A DNA stretch of 63,722 nucleotides from the NCBI GenBank assembly GCA_024704765.1, contig JAKMXF010000036.1, forward strand, positions 1 to 63,722, read 5' to 3'. Both the position numbers and the translations under genes were made by a program. Source of the DNA: Oopsacas minuta (lineage: Eukaryota; Porifera; Hexactinellida; Lyssacinosida; Leucopsacidae). The notes beneath the pieces were generated by a model that did no database searches, was not told the origin of the DNA, and was given only the letters and a program-made list of their open reading frames with translations. Each line of letters starts with the position of its first letter. Positions within the stretch are counted from its first letter, which is position 1. This document shows positions 1 to 10,406 of the stretch, piece by piece.

Positions 1-214
1 ATTTCATCGTAACAAATCGTAACTAATTCCTATAAGCTACTTAAGTCTTAATTACATTTGGATATATGGTCTTTCTACCATCAACCAAGGTTGTTACTTA
101 GAAATATTCCAGGTTGCTAGTTGCCCTCCCACCTATTTGGCGACGTGAACCACATAGTTTTTCAAGTCTCACGGATCCAAATGTAGACTCACGTATTTGA
201 GCAAAATCCCAGTA
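1..214. repeat. Left terminal inverted repeat of the window
   Basis: This stretch is the reverse complement of 63509-63722 with about four mismatches. The first base of the window pairs with the last. It begins ATTTCATCGTAACAAATCGT and contains the word ATCGTAAC twice near its tip. Similarity stops sharply near 214. Either the window is a terminal-inverted-repeat unit or a dispersed repeat sits at both contig ends in opposite orientation. No flanking DNA is available to show a target duplication. Confidence 0.9.
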
Positions 215-668
215 CTTCTGGTCGAATATTCGGCTAACTTCACACTCTACAGTAATTAAAAATAGACCAAAAGTGACAGCATATACGTACATATGGGCTC
301 AGAAATCTGCATAAATCATCTAATGATTTTTGTTTGCATATACGTATACAGATTAATTACGCTTTATAATTATAATACTGTAGGGAGGAAATTTAAAATT
401 AGCATCATAAGCTATGTTACCACCTAGCACATGTATGAAATTGGCTCAGCAAGATAGTCTTCATTCTAGCAACAAAGTGATAGCAGTCTAGAACAGTGAA
501 ATATCATTCATCACAGCCAATACACACCCAAATATATAACCGTACATCTGTTCAAACAATATATTCCATGCCCTATGGGCAAGTAATATGTAACAGCTAT
601 AAACTGCAACTATTCGGGAGAATATAATGTTAACCTTTGTTATTGTGTCAAAAATGGAAATAATTTAA
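215..668. other. Intergenic, no gene recognised
   Basis: AT-rich DNA downstream of LSM8. No conserved reading frame, RNA gene or clear repeat was recognised here. Confidence 0.5.
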
Positions 669-959
669 TCATGTTTTGAACACTTCAAGTGGTTCAGCAT
701 GAACATACGTCAAATCAATAGCATTATCAATATCCATATCGAGCTCTCCAATAAGAGCAACGTTATCTCCTCTGATCACATATAGGCCCAGTGAGACTTC
801 TTCCACTCCTACATTATGCGAGTACACTCTCTCTACAGTATTCACTAACACTATATTTATGACTTGATCGTATGCCTTGAGATTGCCTGTAATCATTCTA
901 CCATCTCCAGTTATAACAGCTACTTTCTTGTCAGCAAAGGGTTCCAAAGATGCAGCCAT
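669..959 (-). CDS. LSM8: LSm8, U6 snRNA-associated Sm-like protein
   Basis: A complete intronless gene for a 96-residue protein. Known role of the family: LSm8 defines the nuclear LSm2-8 ring, which binds the 3' uridine tract of U6 snRNA and supports U4/U6 assembly in the spliceosome. In the sequence, the Sm1 motif region (VAVITGDGRMITGNLKAYDQ, residues about 13-32) and the Sm2 region (GLYVIRGDNVALIGELD) are intact and match the LSm8 subtype rather than other LSm proteins. Length is the usual one for LSm8. The first Met follows directly on non-coding AT-rich DNA and gives the expected N-terminus. It is isolated, with a foldback element upstream. The identification is firm. Confidence 0.95.
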   Translation of the reverse strand: MAASLEPFADKKVAVITGDGRMITGNLKAYDQVINIVLVNTVERVYSHNVGVEEVSLGLYVIRGDNVALIGELDMDIDNAIDLTYVHAEPLEVFKT

Positions 960-1229
960 GAAACAAGAATTGCTTTGTCAATAGATTGGCTAGAAAATCT
1001 CTTTGTATTTCACCTTTTTCAGAAATGCACACTAACTATATGTTTAATAAAAATGTAATCGGAAATATACGAATTAGTAAAAATTGTCCAATCAACAGAC
1101 CAGGAGTACTACTCGGGGTAGAATTTCAGATATCATTTGGTGTGAAAATAATAATCATATAATAAAAATATACTAATAATATTCAAATCTCTTTACGCCA
1201 TGACTATTAGCAAATACAAATCATGGGAT

Positions 1230-1990
1230 TATTCGGAGAGAGACACTTGCGTACAGAGATATTTGTGTATAAGACAAGTGCACAATTTTGGTGCGACATT
1301 GTGTACAAAGACAAATATGTACAGATTTTCTGTATAGAAATCAGTCTAAGGTTACAGCTCCCTTTTAACTCAGCGAACTACACACCAGTAGAATCTTTCA
1401 TTTGTAATAATAAATAGAATTTCTCTTGTACAGATATACAGTCAAGATCCATTATCTCGAACCCTCAGAGGAAATCAAATTCTGTTCGAGATATCGAATG
1501 TTGAATGTAGTACAAGTATATTCTTTGTTTTAGTAAAAATATGCTTTACTAAACAGAATTCAAGAAAGACTCAAGTTTTAATTGAACCCTAAGCCCAAAT
1601 TAAGAAGATTCTTAATCTAATAGGAAAGTTCAAATTCATTTTTACAATTGATTCAATTAATTAAAAGGGTTTGTCTAACGGGTGATGATCACCATTTTAC
1701 ATTAGTTTAATAGGAGAGGTGAGTATCCAGGATTCTTTGCAAAGCGAAAGCGACCTTTAGATGTTGTATAGGGTATTTCAATACTTATTGGTGTTCATTG
1801 ATTGGAACGATCAGGTTTGAGGTAATGGATGTTGAGTGTACATGTGTACAAGAAGAGAAATTCTATTTATTATCGCAATGAAAGATTCTACTGATGTGCA
1901 GTTCGCCGAGTTAAAGGGAACTGTAACTTTAGACTGATTTCTAAGTAATTACCCAGAAAATCTGTACACAAGTGTCGTACTTCCGGGATT
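1230..1990. mobile_element. Foldback element with about 110-bp inverted arms
   Basis: 1319-1431 and 1850-1963 are inverted copies of each other (roughly 85% identical by eye), separated by about 420 bp. The outer parts (TACAGA and GACACTTG words near 1240-1260 and 1965-1975) also correspond. No transposase is encoded, so this looks like a non-autonomous foldback/MITE-type element. Exact ends are uncertain. Confidence 0.55.
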
Positions 1991-2100
1991 ATTACGTCAT
2001 CATAAGTGCAAAAAATTGTTCATTCGGTAATAGTTATATGAAAATTCACCACAATGAAAAGATTCTAGAAATATATACATAGAATGAATTCAGACGAAAT

Positions 2101-2346
2101 TCAGAGAGCTAATAGGTTAGATTCCTTCTTCGTGTTAGCTACAATGATTCTATTTTGTCTATCAATAGCTACTCCAGAAGTTTTATCAAACTTCTGATCT
2201 CCTGGTAGCAGATCACTTGTGATAATGTGTATTAGTTCTCCTGAGTTGGAGAATATCTTGATTTGATTTTCATAACAATCAGATACGATATGATTCCCTA
2301 ATGTATCAATTGAGAAAAAGTAACTAATATCACCTGCTGATATCAA
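2101..2346 (-). pseudogene. NHL-repeat gene fragment
   Basis: An open stretch of 81 residues with two NHL-type propeller blades: one ending QIKIFSNSGELIHII and one with GVAIDRQNRIIVA. It resembles the blades of the intact NHL gene at 60197-61108. It lacks the other blades and any N-terminal domain, and it lies head to head with the plus-strand relic that begins about 20 bp away. I read it as a broken piece moved by an inversion. It could alternatively be a terminal exon of an unseen gene. Confidence 0.5.
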
Positions 2347-2368
2347 ACATCAGATTAACCCTCATTCG

Positions 2369-3510
2369 ACATGAAGCTAAATAGACTCAATATGGAGTAT
2401 GCGATAGCTAAAGATGAGTTGGAAACCAGGAATGCAGATGAGAAGAAGAGAAATGCAAAGAGATGAAGGATTGGTATGCAGATGATGTTGAGGAGCATGT
2501 GACTTTCAGATTCAATGAACTATCTTTCCTGTACAGAGACGCTAGGTCACTAAAATATGTCGTCAGGAAGAATAAGGAGGATAAATATTTGAAGGAAATA
2601 TACGATATAATACTCAGAGTTATCCGTCACTATTACGACAACAGAATAGACATCCTTCATTTGCCATCATCACTCTTAACTATCTCCACCTAAAGAATAG
2701 AGGAACATCCCTATAACATCTGGTGTGATAGAGGTGGAGAAGATGTTATCCAATTAGATACACCAGTTGGTGTAATTGTGATTAAGAATAACGTAATAGT
2801 AGCGGATAGATACGGTAATACAGTCTCACTCTACAGAGCTATTGATCTCGCAGGTAGATATTCGTATCATGATACTCATTTAGCTACTACTCCTGTTTCA
2901 TTGACCTACTTCAACCCGTCCGTTAACATGGATAGATAGTAGAATTATATCTGGCATGAAAAGTGAACATACTATCTCAATACCACAGGCATGTTGTACT
3001 TCCTCTAACAGTAAGCATTTGTATGTGGAGACTCTCAAGCCCTGTCATCCGTATGCAGGTAGATCCTCTTCGTATAGAACATGAATACCCACTCAATACC
3101 ATCCTGCATACTAAGTTACCAAACAGGTATCCATGGCTACAGGACATGAAGGCTACTATTAATTGTGTTGTCTGTCTCTTTAGGTGATCTCCCTCTCCTC
3201 TTCAAGCATTCTCTCTACAAGGAGAACTGATAGAGTCCATACTCACAGAGGATCAGATGGTAAGAGCATACCACTTCAACCTTCTATAATCCTATCACAC
3301 ATGAATAGAGAAATACATATGCTATTCTGGGACAATTCTATCAAGGTTTTCGACTTGGGAGGAAAATTTATAGAACAGTTGTGAGACAGGACATGGACTG
3401 TGTCAAATATTCCGTCCCACTTGCATATTCATAGAAGGATCTGGCTATATTACAGTTGGTGACATGAAGGTGGACAATTGTCTACAGAGACTCTAAATCT
3501 CTAATCTCTC
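2369..3510 (+). pseudogene. Decayed coiled-coil/NHL (TRIM-like) gene relic
   Basis: Several frames on this strand together show a charged helical part (AKDELETRNADEKKRNAKR, near 2410-2462), a continuation at 2463-2693 that ends in a stop, then blade-like pieces (GVIVIKNNVIVADRYGNTV near 2770-2830, FSLQGELIESILTEDQ near 3205-3260, IKVFDLGGKFIEQL near 3340-3381). Stops and frame changes interrupt it throughout. The order helical region then NHL blades is that of TRIM/NHL-type proteins, but no RING or B-box is visible. Function is lost. Confidence 0.5.
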
Positions 3511-4069
3511 TATCCCCTTGTTTAAATGTATTTATTATTATTTGTTGTTTATTTCCCAATTATAATGATTAGTATATTTATACATTTATTAGCCTATCTA
3601 GGGTATTTACTAGGCAAAACTGGAAATGTCATGAAATTTCTGGATCCCTGTTAATGGTAAACTTGTTTCAGCTCCACATGATGTCTATCTAAGCATGCGG
3701 GCGGGTAGCATTCATGTCTCATTATCTTATGACGTTATCATTATACAAGGTGGCCAATTCATGAAAATATTTCAATGACTCTACTTGTAAATATGTTAAT
3801 TAAGCGTGTTAAAGGAGGTCTGGTGAAACCCCTTGGGTATGCACTAAAGTGGTATACAGTGTATGCCGGTTATAAGAACATGTATTGCTACTCCCAATGG
3901 TGTTCTTATATCCGGTATCTCTATATTTATATACTATTTAGCATGAGATCTCATACACAAACATCAATCAGCTGATCAGTCTAGCCCTCTCTTGCATTAC
4001 AGTAGGTAATAGATATACATCTGATCATGTAGCCGGTTATAGAGTAGAATTACAAATTTTAACCCCATA
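3511..4069. other. Intergenic, no gene recognised
   Basis: AT-rich spacer between the NHL relic and the transposon at 4070. Nothing conserved was seen. Confidence 0.45.
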
Positions 4070-5381
4070 CAGGGTGTCTAATAAGTTCTGTTATATATCA
4101 ATTCCCCAATAATTTCAAATTTATCCATTGTAAAGCCATGAAACTTTCTATTTTCCTAGGACTTATGTTCCTAATTACAAATTACAAATATCATTCAATA
4201 TAGCCTCCCTTTTTATGAATTACGGAAGTTAGTCTGCTCCGAAACTGATGGACAGCTTTTCGCAGCTCCTCCTGTGGGATTTTCTGCCATTCACTCAACA
4301 AACTAACTTTGAGGGACTCCAAACTCTTGTGAGATTTCGCACAGGCCCTGCTCTCCAAGTTTGCCCAAACAGAATAGTCGAGTGGATTTAAATCTGGGCT
4401 TGATGGTGGCCATTCATCCTTACTTATGAAATCGATATTTTGCTCACGGAACCAACTCTGGGATACTTTTGAAGCATGTGCAGGCGCAGAGTCTTGTTAG
4501 TAAGTCCAAGGATGGTTTTGAAAGAGCTTCTCACCCGCAGACGCGATTTCAGGCTCCAAGACCAGTTCTCTGTACGTCTGGGAGTTTATTTTCACTCCTT
4601 GGGGGACAAAAATCAGGTTTGTCCGTGAGTCTGCCGACACTCCCGCCCATACCATCAGAGAAAGAGGCTTCTGGACTCTATCAATGTACTTGATGCTATC
4701 TGGGATATCCTGACTTCGAGAAGCAAGTATACGGTCGTTTTGACGATTGCTTGCCTCCTCAACGGTGAACAGCTTCTCATCTGAGAAGAGAATCTGATCT
4801 TCAGTCCCAGGAGCGAATCGGGCTTTTAGTTGTATGCATCTTTCGAGTCGCTTACGACGTATGGAGTCGTTAAGATGGTGTACGTTTTTCCGCTTATAGG
4901 ACTTCATTCCTAGGTCCTCTACAACCAATTTCCGCATCGTTTCGTGATTGACACAGAATTCACGAGACATTTTTCGCATTGAACGCCGGGGATTTCTTAG
5001 GATTCGACATCTAACACTATTCTTCAGGGCTGGTGTGCGGGCGGATCTTGGACGACCAATTCGTTTCCTGTCGGACACGCTGCCAGTCTCTATATATCGT
5101 TTTATTGTGCGATAGATCAACATGGGACTCACTTTATCATTTTTTAGCCTTTTTAGAATTTCACTATTGCTAAATCCAGATTCGTGAAAAGTGACAATTT
5201 TTGAACGAATTTCTTCTAACATGATTTTCTGGGAAATCATCAACTTGAATGATATATACTTGGTATAATTTGAAAGAGCGCCAAAAATGCTACAAGAAAT
5301 TCTAGAAGATTACTTCATAAGTATATTAATAGCTACTGTCTAAGGCGCGAAAATGTATAACAGAACTTATTAGACACCCTG
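4070..5381 (-). mobile_element. Tc1/mariner-superfamily element, DD37D type
   Basis: The element is 1312 bp long. It starts CAGGGTGTCTAATAAGTTCT and ends with the inverted copy, giving inverted repeats of about 26 bp. It is flanked on both sides by TA (4068-4069 and 5382-5383), the target duplication typical of Tc1/mariner elements. Inside is one minus-strand transposase gene broken by a single in-frame stop. A related but not identical element lies at 47773-49078. Confidence 0.93.
4191..5243 (-). pseudogene. DD37D mariner-type transposase with one stop
   Basis: The frame opens with Met-Met at 5243 and reads through an N-terminal helix-turn-helix region (about residues 15-110, with the linker RKRIGRPRSARTP) into the catalytic domain. 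The first catalytic Asp is in LFSDEKLFTVEE. The second is in QDSAPAH and the third in DLNPLDYSVW, with 37 residues between them. A TAA stop at about 4497-4499, just before QDSAPAH, separates the first catalytic residue from the other two. Otherwise the frame continues cleanly to a stop at 4191 (ending KKGGYIE). The decay is thus minimal, pointing to a fairly recent insertion. Confidence 0.9.
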
Positions 5382-5975
5382 TATATATATATTCCGGTAT
5401 GTATTCCTCTCATATTATATAAGTGAATAATTCAGCGTTCAGATTTTACCCTGAAATCTTAGAAAAGAGAGTCAGAACAGTATTAAAGAAGAAGGAATTC
5501 TTTCACTGGTAGAGAAGGTATGGAAGAGAGTGAATTCTATTCTGCTAATGAATTGCTAGAATATATAATTAAATTCTAGATTACCAATCGTTATTCAACC
5601 TTCAGATATAGGTGAAAATTGACTGAAATAAAATTTATTTATGCATAATGTATGTATTTACCAAATGTTCTATAATATGATTTGGCGAAACTTGGCTACT
5701 TGTGGCCCATGAGCTCAATGACCAATTTGACGATAGTTGACCAACATGACCAAACAGCCCGGCTTCAGTTTGGTGTGTTCATAACAGAATTTTTATATAA
5801 CGTGTGGCTATAGCAGTATAGCCCATGGGTGTTAGAAGCCCTACTCTATATTTACTGCATATGCCATTCTATAAAATATATAATATTATTTCGTATCTAT
5901 CATCATTCAACTGTAAATAAAAAGCGATCTCGGGAATATCAAATACAAATTGTACGACAAATAAAGTATAACTAT
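5382..5975. other. Intergenic, no gene recognised
   Basis: Spacer between the transposon and the 3' end of the urocanase gene. It should hold the urocanase 3' untranslated region. No other feature was recognised. Confidence 0.4.
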
Positions 5976-8045
5976 CTAATGGTGTTTGATAATCTTATCA
6001 ATAGCATTATCTACTTTAGAAGGTAATGTAACCACAAGATCTACCTCATCATTGACTACCCCTGATATAGTATCATATGCTTCTTGAGCGCCTGACCAGC
6101 TTCTACGTGCTAATCCATTACACACATCCCAGAATAACATATCTCTAACTCTCTCATCAGCTGACTCACTTCCATCCAACAACATACCAAAACCTCCATT
6201 CATGACCTCTCCCCAACCAACTCCACCTCCGTTATGTAGACTCACCCATGTAGCGCCTCTCACTGCACAGCCTATAGCATTCTGTACAGCCATATCAGCA
6301 CAGAACCTGGACCCATCGTATATGTTACTTGTCTCTCTAAATGGGCTGTCCGTACCTCCAACGTCGTGATGGTCTCGACTCAGCACAACGGGGCCTTTCA
6401 GACGACCAGTTCGTATGGCTTCATTGAATGCTAGAGCTATTGAAACACGGCCTCGTTCATCCGAGTACAGAATCCGAGCTTTGGATCCGACTACCAACTC
6501 GTGCTTACCTGCTTCTTGTATCCACTTTAAATTGTCTGTGTATTGTTGCTGTTTAGCTTTACCGAGTTTTCCTGAGGACAGAGACTCGCTCAGAACACTA
6601 GCAGCTATCTGGTCGGTAGTAGTGAGGTCCTCTGAGAGACAGGAGCAACACACCCATCTGAAAGGACCGAATCCTAACGAGAATATTGTCCCCATAATGT
6701 CTTGTACATAGCTCACATACCTGAACTCAGAATGACCTGAGAAGTTAGATTCTTGACATGTCCCGTCTCCTGACTTGACATCTGCTCCACACCTGCCTGC
6801 CTCCAACAGAAATCCATTCCCGTAGTCCCAAAAAAACAATCCAGCTCCAGCTGACAGCTTATTGACAGCTGACACATGTCGTTTTAAACTCTCCTGTACT
6901 TTATCTCTAAACAATATCTCATCACTAGACAACAAGGTCAATGCCTCCTGCTCAGTGTACCCCACAGGGATATACCCACCCCCATACGGATTGTGCAGAC
7001 TAGTTTGATCTGACCCCAAAGAGACACGACACTTACCAGTCGATTCAAACTCCTGAACAAAGAATTCCCACAAATCAACAACATTACCATGGTAACCAAT
7101 ACTTACAGCGGAATGTTTTAGAATAGCAGTGTTTATCATTTCACTCAACTTACTCAGATCACCTGTCCACATAGTTAGCCAGCCTTGTGTGTGTCTCTTC
7201 TCGATAGCAGCCCTACTGACCTCTGCTATCACACCTACACACCCACATATAACAGCTGCTTTAGCCTGAGCACCACTCATACCTCCTAGCCCACTACTGA
7301 GGAACACACATCCTGACAGGTCCCCACTGTTCAGATGCTTCCTAGCAGCATTCAGGATAGTGAGAGTGGTACCATGGACGATCCCCTGTGGTCCTATATA
7401 GGCATAACTTCCTGCAGTCATCTGTCCGTACATGGTTACTCCGAGTGCAAACATTTTCTCATAACTCTGTTTACTAGAGTAGTTAGGTATAACCATACCG
7501 TTAGTTATTACGAGACGGGGTGAGTGAGGGGTGCTAGGGAATAGTCCCATCGGGTGTCCGGAGTACATGGAGAGAGTCTGCTTTTCTGTTAGTCTGGATA
7601 AATAATGCATTGTGAGGTAGAATTGAGCCCAGTTGGAGAATACCTGACCATTGCCTCCGTATGTAACTAGTTCATGAGGATATTGTGCTACCCGTGGATC
7701 CAGATTGTTCATAATCATCAGCATGATAGCAGCAGCAGCTTGTATCTGGCACGGATAGTAGGATATAGGGTATGCTCTTATGTCTATTGAGGGTACCAGT
7801 CTGTACATGTAGATGTGTCCATGGTCTCTAAGTTCGTCTGAGAATTCTGTTGCTAATGTAGAGTGTAGGTTAGTTGGGAAGTATTTGAGAGCGTTTTTGA
7901 CGGAGAGAACGAATTCTTGTGGGGTCAGGTTTGGTTTACGAGTGGGTGCGTGAGGAACAGATGGGTCTCTTTTCTTGAGAGGAGGGAGGGGAGACATGGG
8001 AATACCGGAACAAAGAATGGACAGATCAGATTTTATAGATTCCAT
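5976..8045 (-). CDS. UROC1: Urocanate hydratase (urocanase)
   Basis: A complete 689-residue intronless gene. Known role: urocanase converts urocanate to 4-imidazolone-5-propionate, the second step of histidine breakdown, using tightly bound NAD+ as an electrophile. Length fits animal urocanases (about 670-690), which are longer than bacterial HutU. Visible landmarks: the N-terminal ELVTYGGNGQVFSNWAQF, the glycine-rich nucleotide-binding stretch SSGLGGMSGAQAKAAVICGC (about 250-270), GPFRWVCCSCLSEDL in the catalytic Cys region, and the C-terminal blocks VVLSRDHHDVGGTDSPFRET and NGGGVGWGEVMNGGFGMLLDG. The start Met heads the animal-type N-terminus. No other histidine-degradation gene is in the window. 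Lack of introns is unusual for an animal copy but matches its neighbours. Confidence 0.97.
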   Translation of the reverse strand: MESIKSDLSILCSGIPMSPLPPLKKRDPSVPHAPTRKPNLTPQEFVLSVKNALKYFPTNLHSTLATEFSDELRDHGHIYMYRLVPSIDIRAYPISYYPCQIQAAAAIMLMIMNNLDPRVAQYPHELVTYGGNGQVFSNWAQFYLTMHYLSRLTEKQTLSMYSGHPMGLFPSTPHSPRLVITNGMVIPNYSSKQSYEKMFALGVTMYGQMTAGSYAYIGPQGIVHGTTLTILNAARKHLNSGDLSGCVFLSSGLGGMSGAQAKAAVICGCVGVIAEVSRAAIEKRHTQGWLTMWTGDLSKLSEMINTAILKHSAVSIGYHGNVVDLWEFFVQEFESTGKCRVSLGSDQTSLHNPYGGGYIPVGYTEQEALTLLSSDEILFRDKVQESLKRHVSAVNKLSAGAGLFFWDYGNGFLLEAGRCGADVKSGDGTCQESNFSGHSEFRYVSYVQDIMGTIFSLGFGPFRWVCCSCLSEDLTTTDQIAASVLSESLSSGKLGKAKQQQYTDNLKWIQEAGKHELVVGSKARILYSDERGRVSIALAFNEAIRTGRLKGPVVLSRDHHDVGGTDSPFRETSNIYDGSRFCADMAVQNAIGCAVRGATWVSLHNGGGVGWGEVMNGGFGMLLDGSESADERVRDMLFWDVCNGLARRSWSGAQEAYDTISGVVNDEVDLVVTLPSKVDNAIDKIIKHH

Positions 8046-8145
8046 CTAGCCTCAATCTAATTGAAATTCTATATAATAACTGAGTGTATTCTAAAAATAT
8101 TACAAAAATAAGAATTGTACTAATTTGATCTAAAAAGGATAATTT

Positions 8146-9957
8146 CTATTTCCTATTCTTTCCATTCTTTTCTCTACGACGTTTCAGGTGCTTTGGCATT
8201 TTGTGCTTCCTTTTCTCTCTCTGTTCTTCCTTTATAGCCTTCTTACAAGCCTTCCATTCCTCTCTACTCATATTGTCTCTAGGATGGTTACCATGTGATT
8301 TCCTATCTCGTATCTCTTCAATACTTTCAGGTTCAGATTCACTATTTAGTTCCGAACAAGACTCGCTGTTAGATACGTGTACTTGAGCTCCTGATAAATC
8401 TTGTTTCAGACCAGTGACCAGAGGGTAGAACAAGTCTCTGTTCTCATCAACAGTTCTTGCTGTATCTTTTTCATAATGAACTACTTCTTGGAGAGTTCTT
8501 GGTATGTGAGCTACTTTGAATACTTCCTCATCTATCTAGAAAATTTGAGATATATAACGTATATGATCGGGGAAATGGCCCATCGGAAATTAGGATATTG
8601 ACAGAGTCTTAGAAAATACGAAAAATTTTCCATAGAGAACATTTATCCGAAAGAACAAATATATTCCTTCCACAAACTATTGCTAAAAAGGAAAATCTAT
8701 GTTATTAAACCGCCCGCGTTTATTCTTGCCGTCAAGAGAATCCCCAAGGGCTTATTCAAAAGTGATTTTGTGTGAATATAGTATGATGCACTGTATACCT
8801 AATACACTTACCATTTCTTCATTAGAAATCCCTTTCTCGATCTTCTCAGCAGTTCTCTCCATTGCAGCTTCAAAGTACTCCTCAACATCTTCCTCTTTGA
8901 TAAGCAAATTAGTGATAAGACCAAACAATTCCTTCACACTCATAACCATAGCATTATTCTTACTGAAGAATTTACTAATATTATAACAATCATTCCTCAA
9001 GAATAGCAGAGCGTTAGGATGGTCATGCTCTACAGCCTGTGAGACGTCAATCAACACCAGGTGGTGGTGCTGGTATAGGATATTATACTCAGAGAGATCA
9101 GCATGCACTAATCTAGCTTTATTATAAAGCGACCACATCATTAATACACATTCTCTATAGAGATCAGCTGCTGTCTCTTGAGTGAGAATTGCATCTTTTA
9201 GCTTTATAGCAGAGTTACCATTGTCTTCATCAATGTGCTCCATTATTAGTACGTGGCTACGGAGTAGGTAGGGAGCTGGACAAGGAATACTAGCTTGTTT
9301 TATACGCGTCAAATTCCGCATTTCTTTCTCCGCCCACAATCGCACCATCTTCCTGGGATTGTGTTTACAATAACCTCTTCTAAATCTGAATTCACCTGTC
9401 ACATACCTATCTCTATCTTTAAATGTCAAGATAGAAGTCTTGTAAACCTTGATAGCAATATCTCCAGGTTCTCCTGTTGCGTGATACACATTAGCTTCTT
9501 TCCCAGTTGAAATACAACCATTGATCTCTGTGAGATAACCTTTGTTCAGTAGTTTGAATAGGATTATTCTAGTCCTCGGATCTAGTACTTGTTCAATGGT
9601 AGCTCTATCGCTTTTATCCTTCTTTTTAACAATTCTCTCTTCTCTGTTACGTCGGTTGATAAGCATATTTGTAGTAGAATGAGGTAGGTTCTCTCCATCA
9701 TATAACTCTACATGAATACGTTTCGACATTCCTGCATACTTATTACTCCAGTGTTGTGTGTATTTATTTTGCTGGTGCTGTCGATAACTCTGATTAGGAG
9801 TATTTGGGTTAGATTTTAGTGTGTTGTAGGTCTTGGTTAGATCTGTTGATTTGCTTGATAGCGTGTGAAGACGTTCATATATGTCATCATTGTACTCATC
9901 TGTATCGTAATCTGAGTAGGAATCAGACTCACATTCATTCTCTGAAAGCGCATACAT
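8146..9957 (-). CDS. RIOK1: RIO1 atypical protein kinase (RIOK1)
   Basis: Two exons: 8812-9957 (382 residues) and 8146-8535 (129 residues plus stop), with an intron at 8536-8811 (donor gtaagt, acceptor ttctag); 511 residues in all. Known role: RIOK1 is a cytoplasmic ATPase/kinase needed for late 40S ribosomal subunit maturation and 18S rRNA processing. Seen: an acidic N-terminus, the P-loop STGKEA (150-155), the ATP-binding Lys170 in IAIKVYK, the catalytic loop HADLSEYN (285-292, Asp287) and the metal-binding Asp304 in LIDVSQ. The exon junction NEEM|IDEEVFK matches the family, and exon 2 carries the conserved IPRTLQEV and VTGLKQDLSG plus a lysine/arginine-rich tail. The duplicated block of the 7-TM genes begins only 60 bp upstream of the start. 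Confidence 0.95.
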
Positions 9958-10406
9958 GAATAACTAGAAATATTAATTATTCAAGTTTCAGAAAATTATC
10001 CCGAAGAATTCCAGAACCTATTACGAATTAGATTATTATTTGCAGAATATAAATATACGTGTGCTAAAGCTGTGAATTATGGAAGCTTTGGACATGTTGG
10101 TATTTGATGTATAATAATAATAATTATTATTATTATAATTATAATTATAATTATTACGCTATTTAGGATAAAATAATCTCAAATGAGAATAATCGTTATT
10201 AGAATTTGTATTATGTAATACATCATTAATTTATTGGAAATTAGTATTCATTGAATTTAACTCGAAATAGATTTTTAGTTGAATATTACAAATTGAAAAG
10301 TTCAACGAAAATGTAAATTGGTTCTTTGACTAAGAATATCCTACAATAGCTCTTAGATTACTATATAACTATCAAATATAATCAAAAGAATATAGTAGTA
10401 TTCATA

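Noticed and set aside
5976-8045. Horizontal transfer of urocanase from bacteria
   Set aside because: Intronless, but its length and motifs are those of the animal-type enzyme, and neighbouring conserved genes are also intronless.
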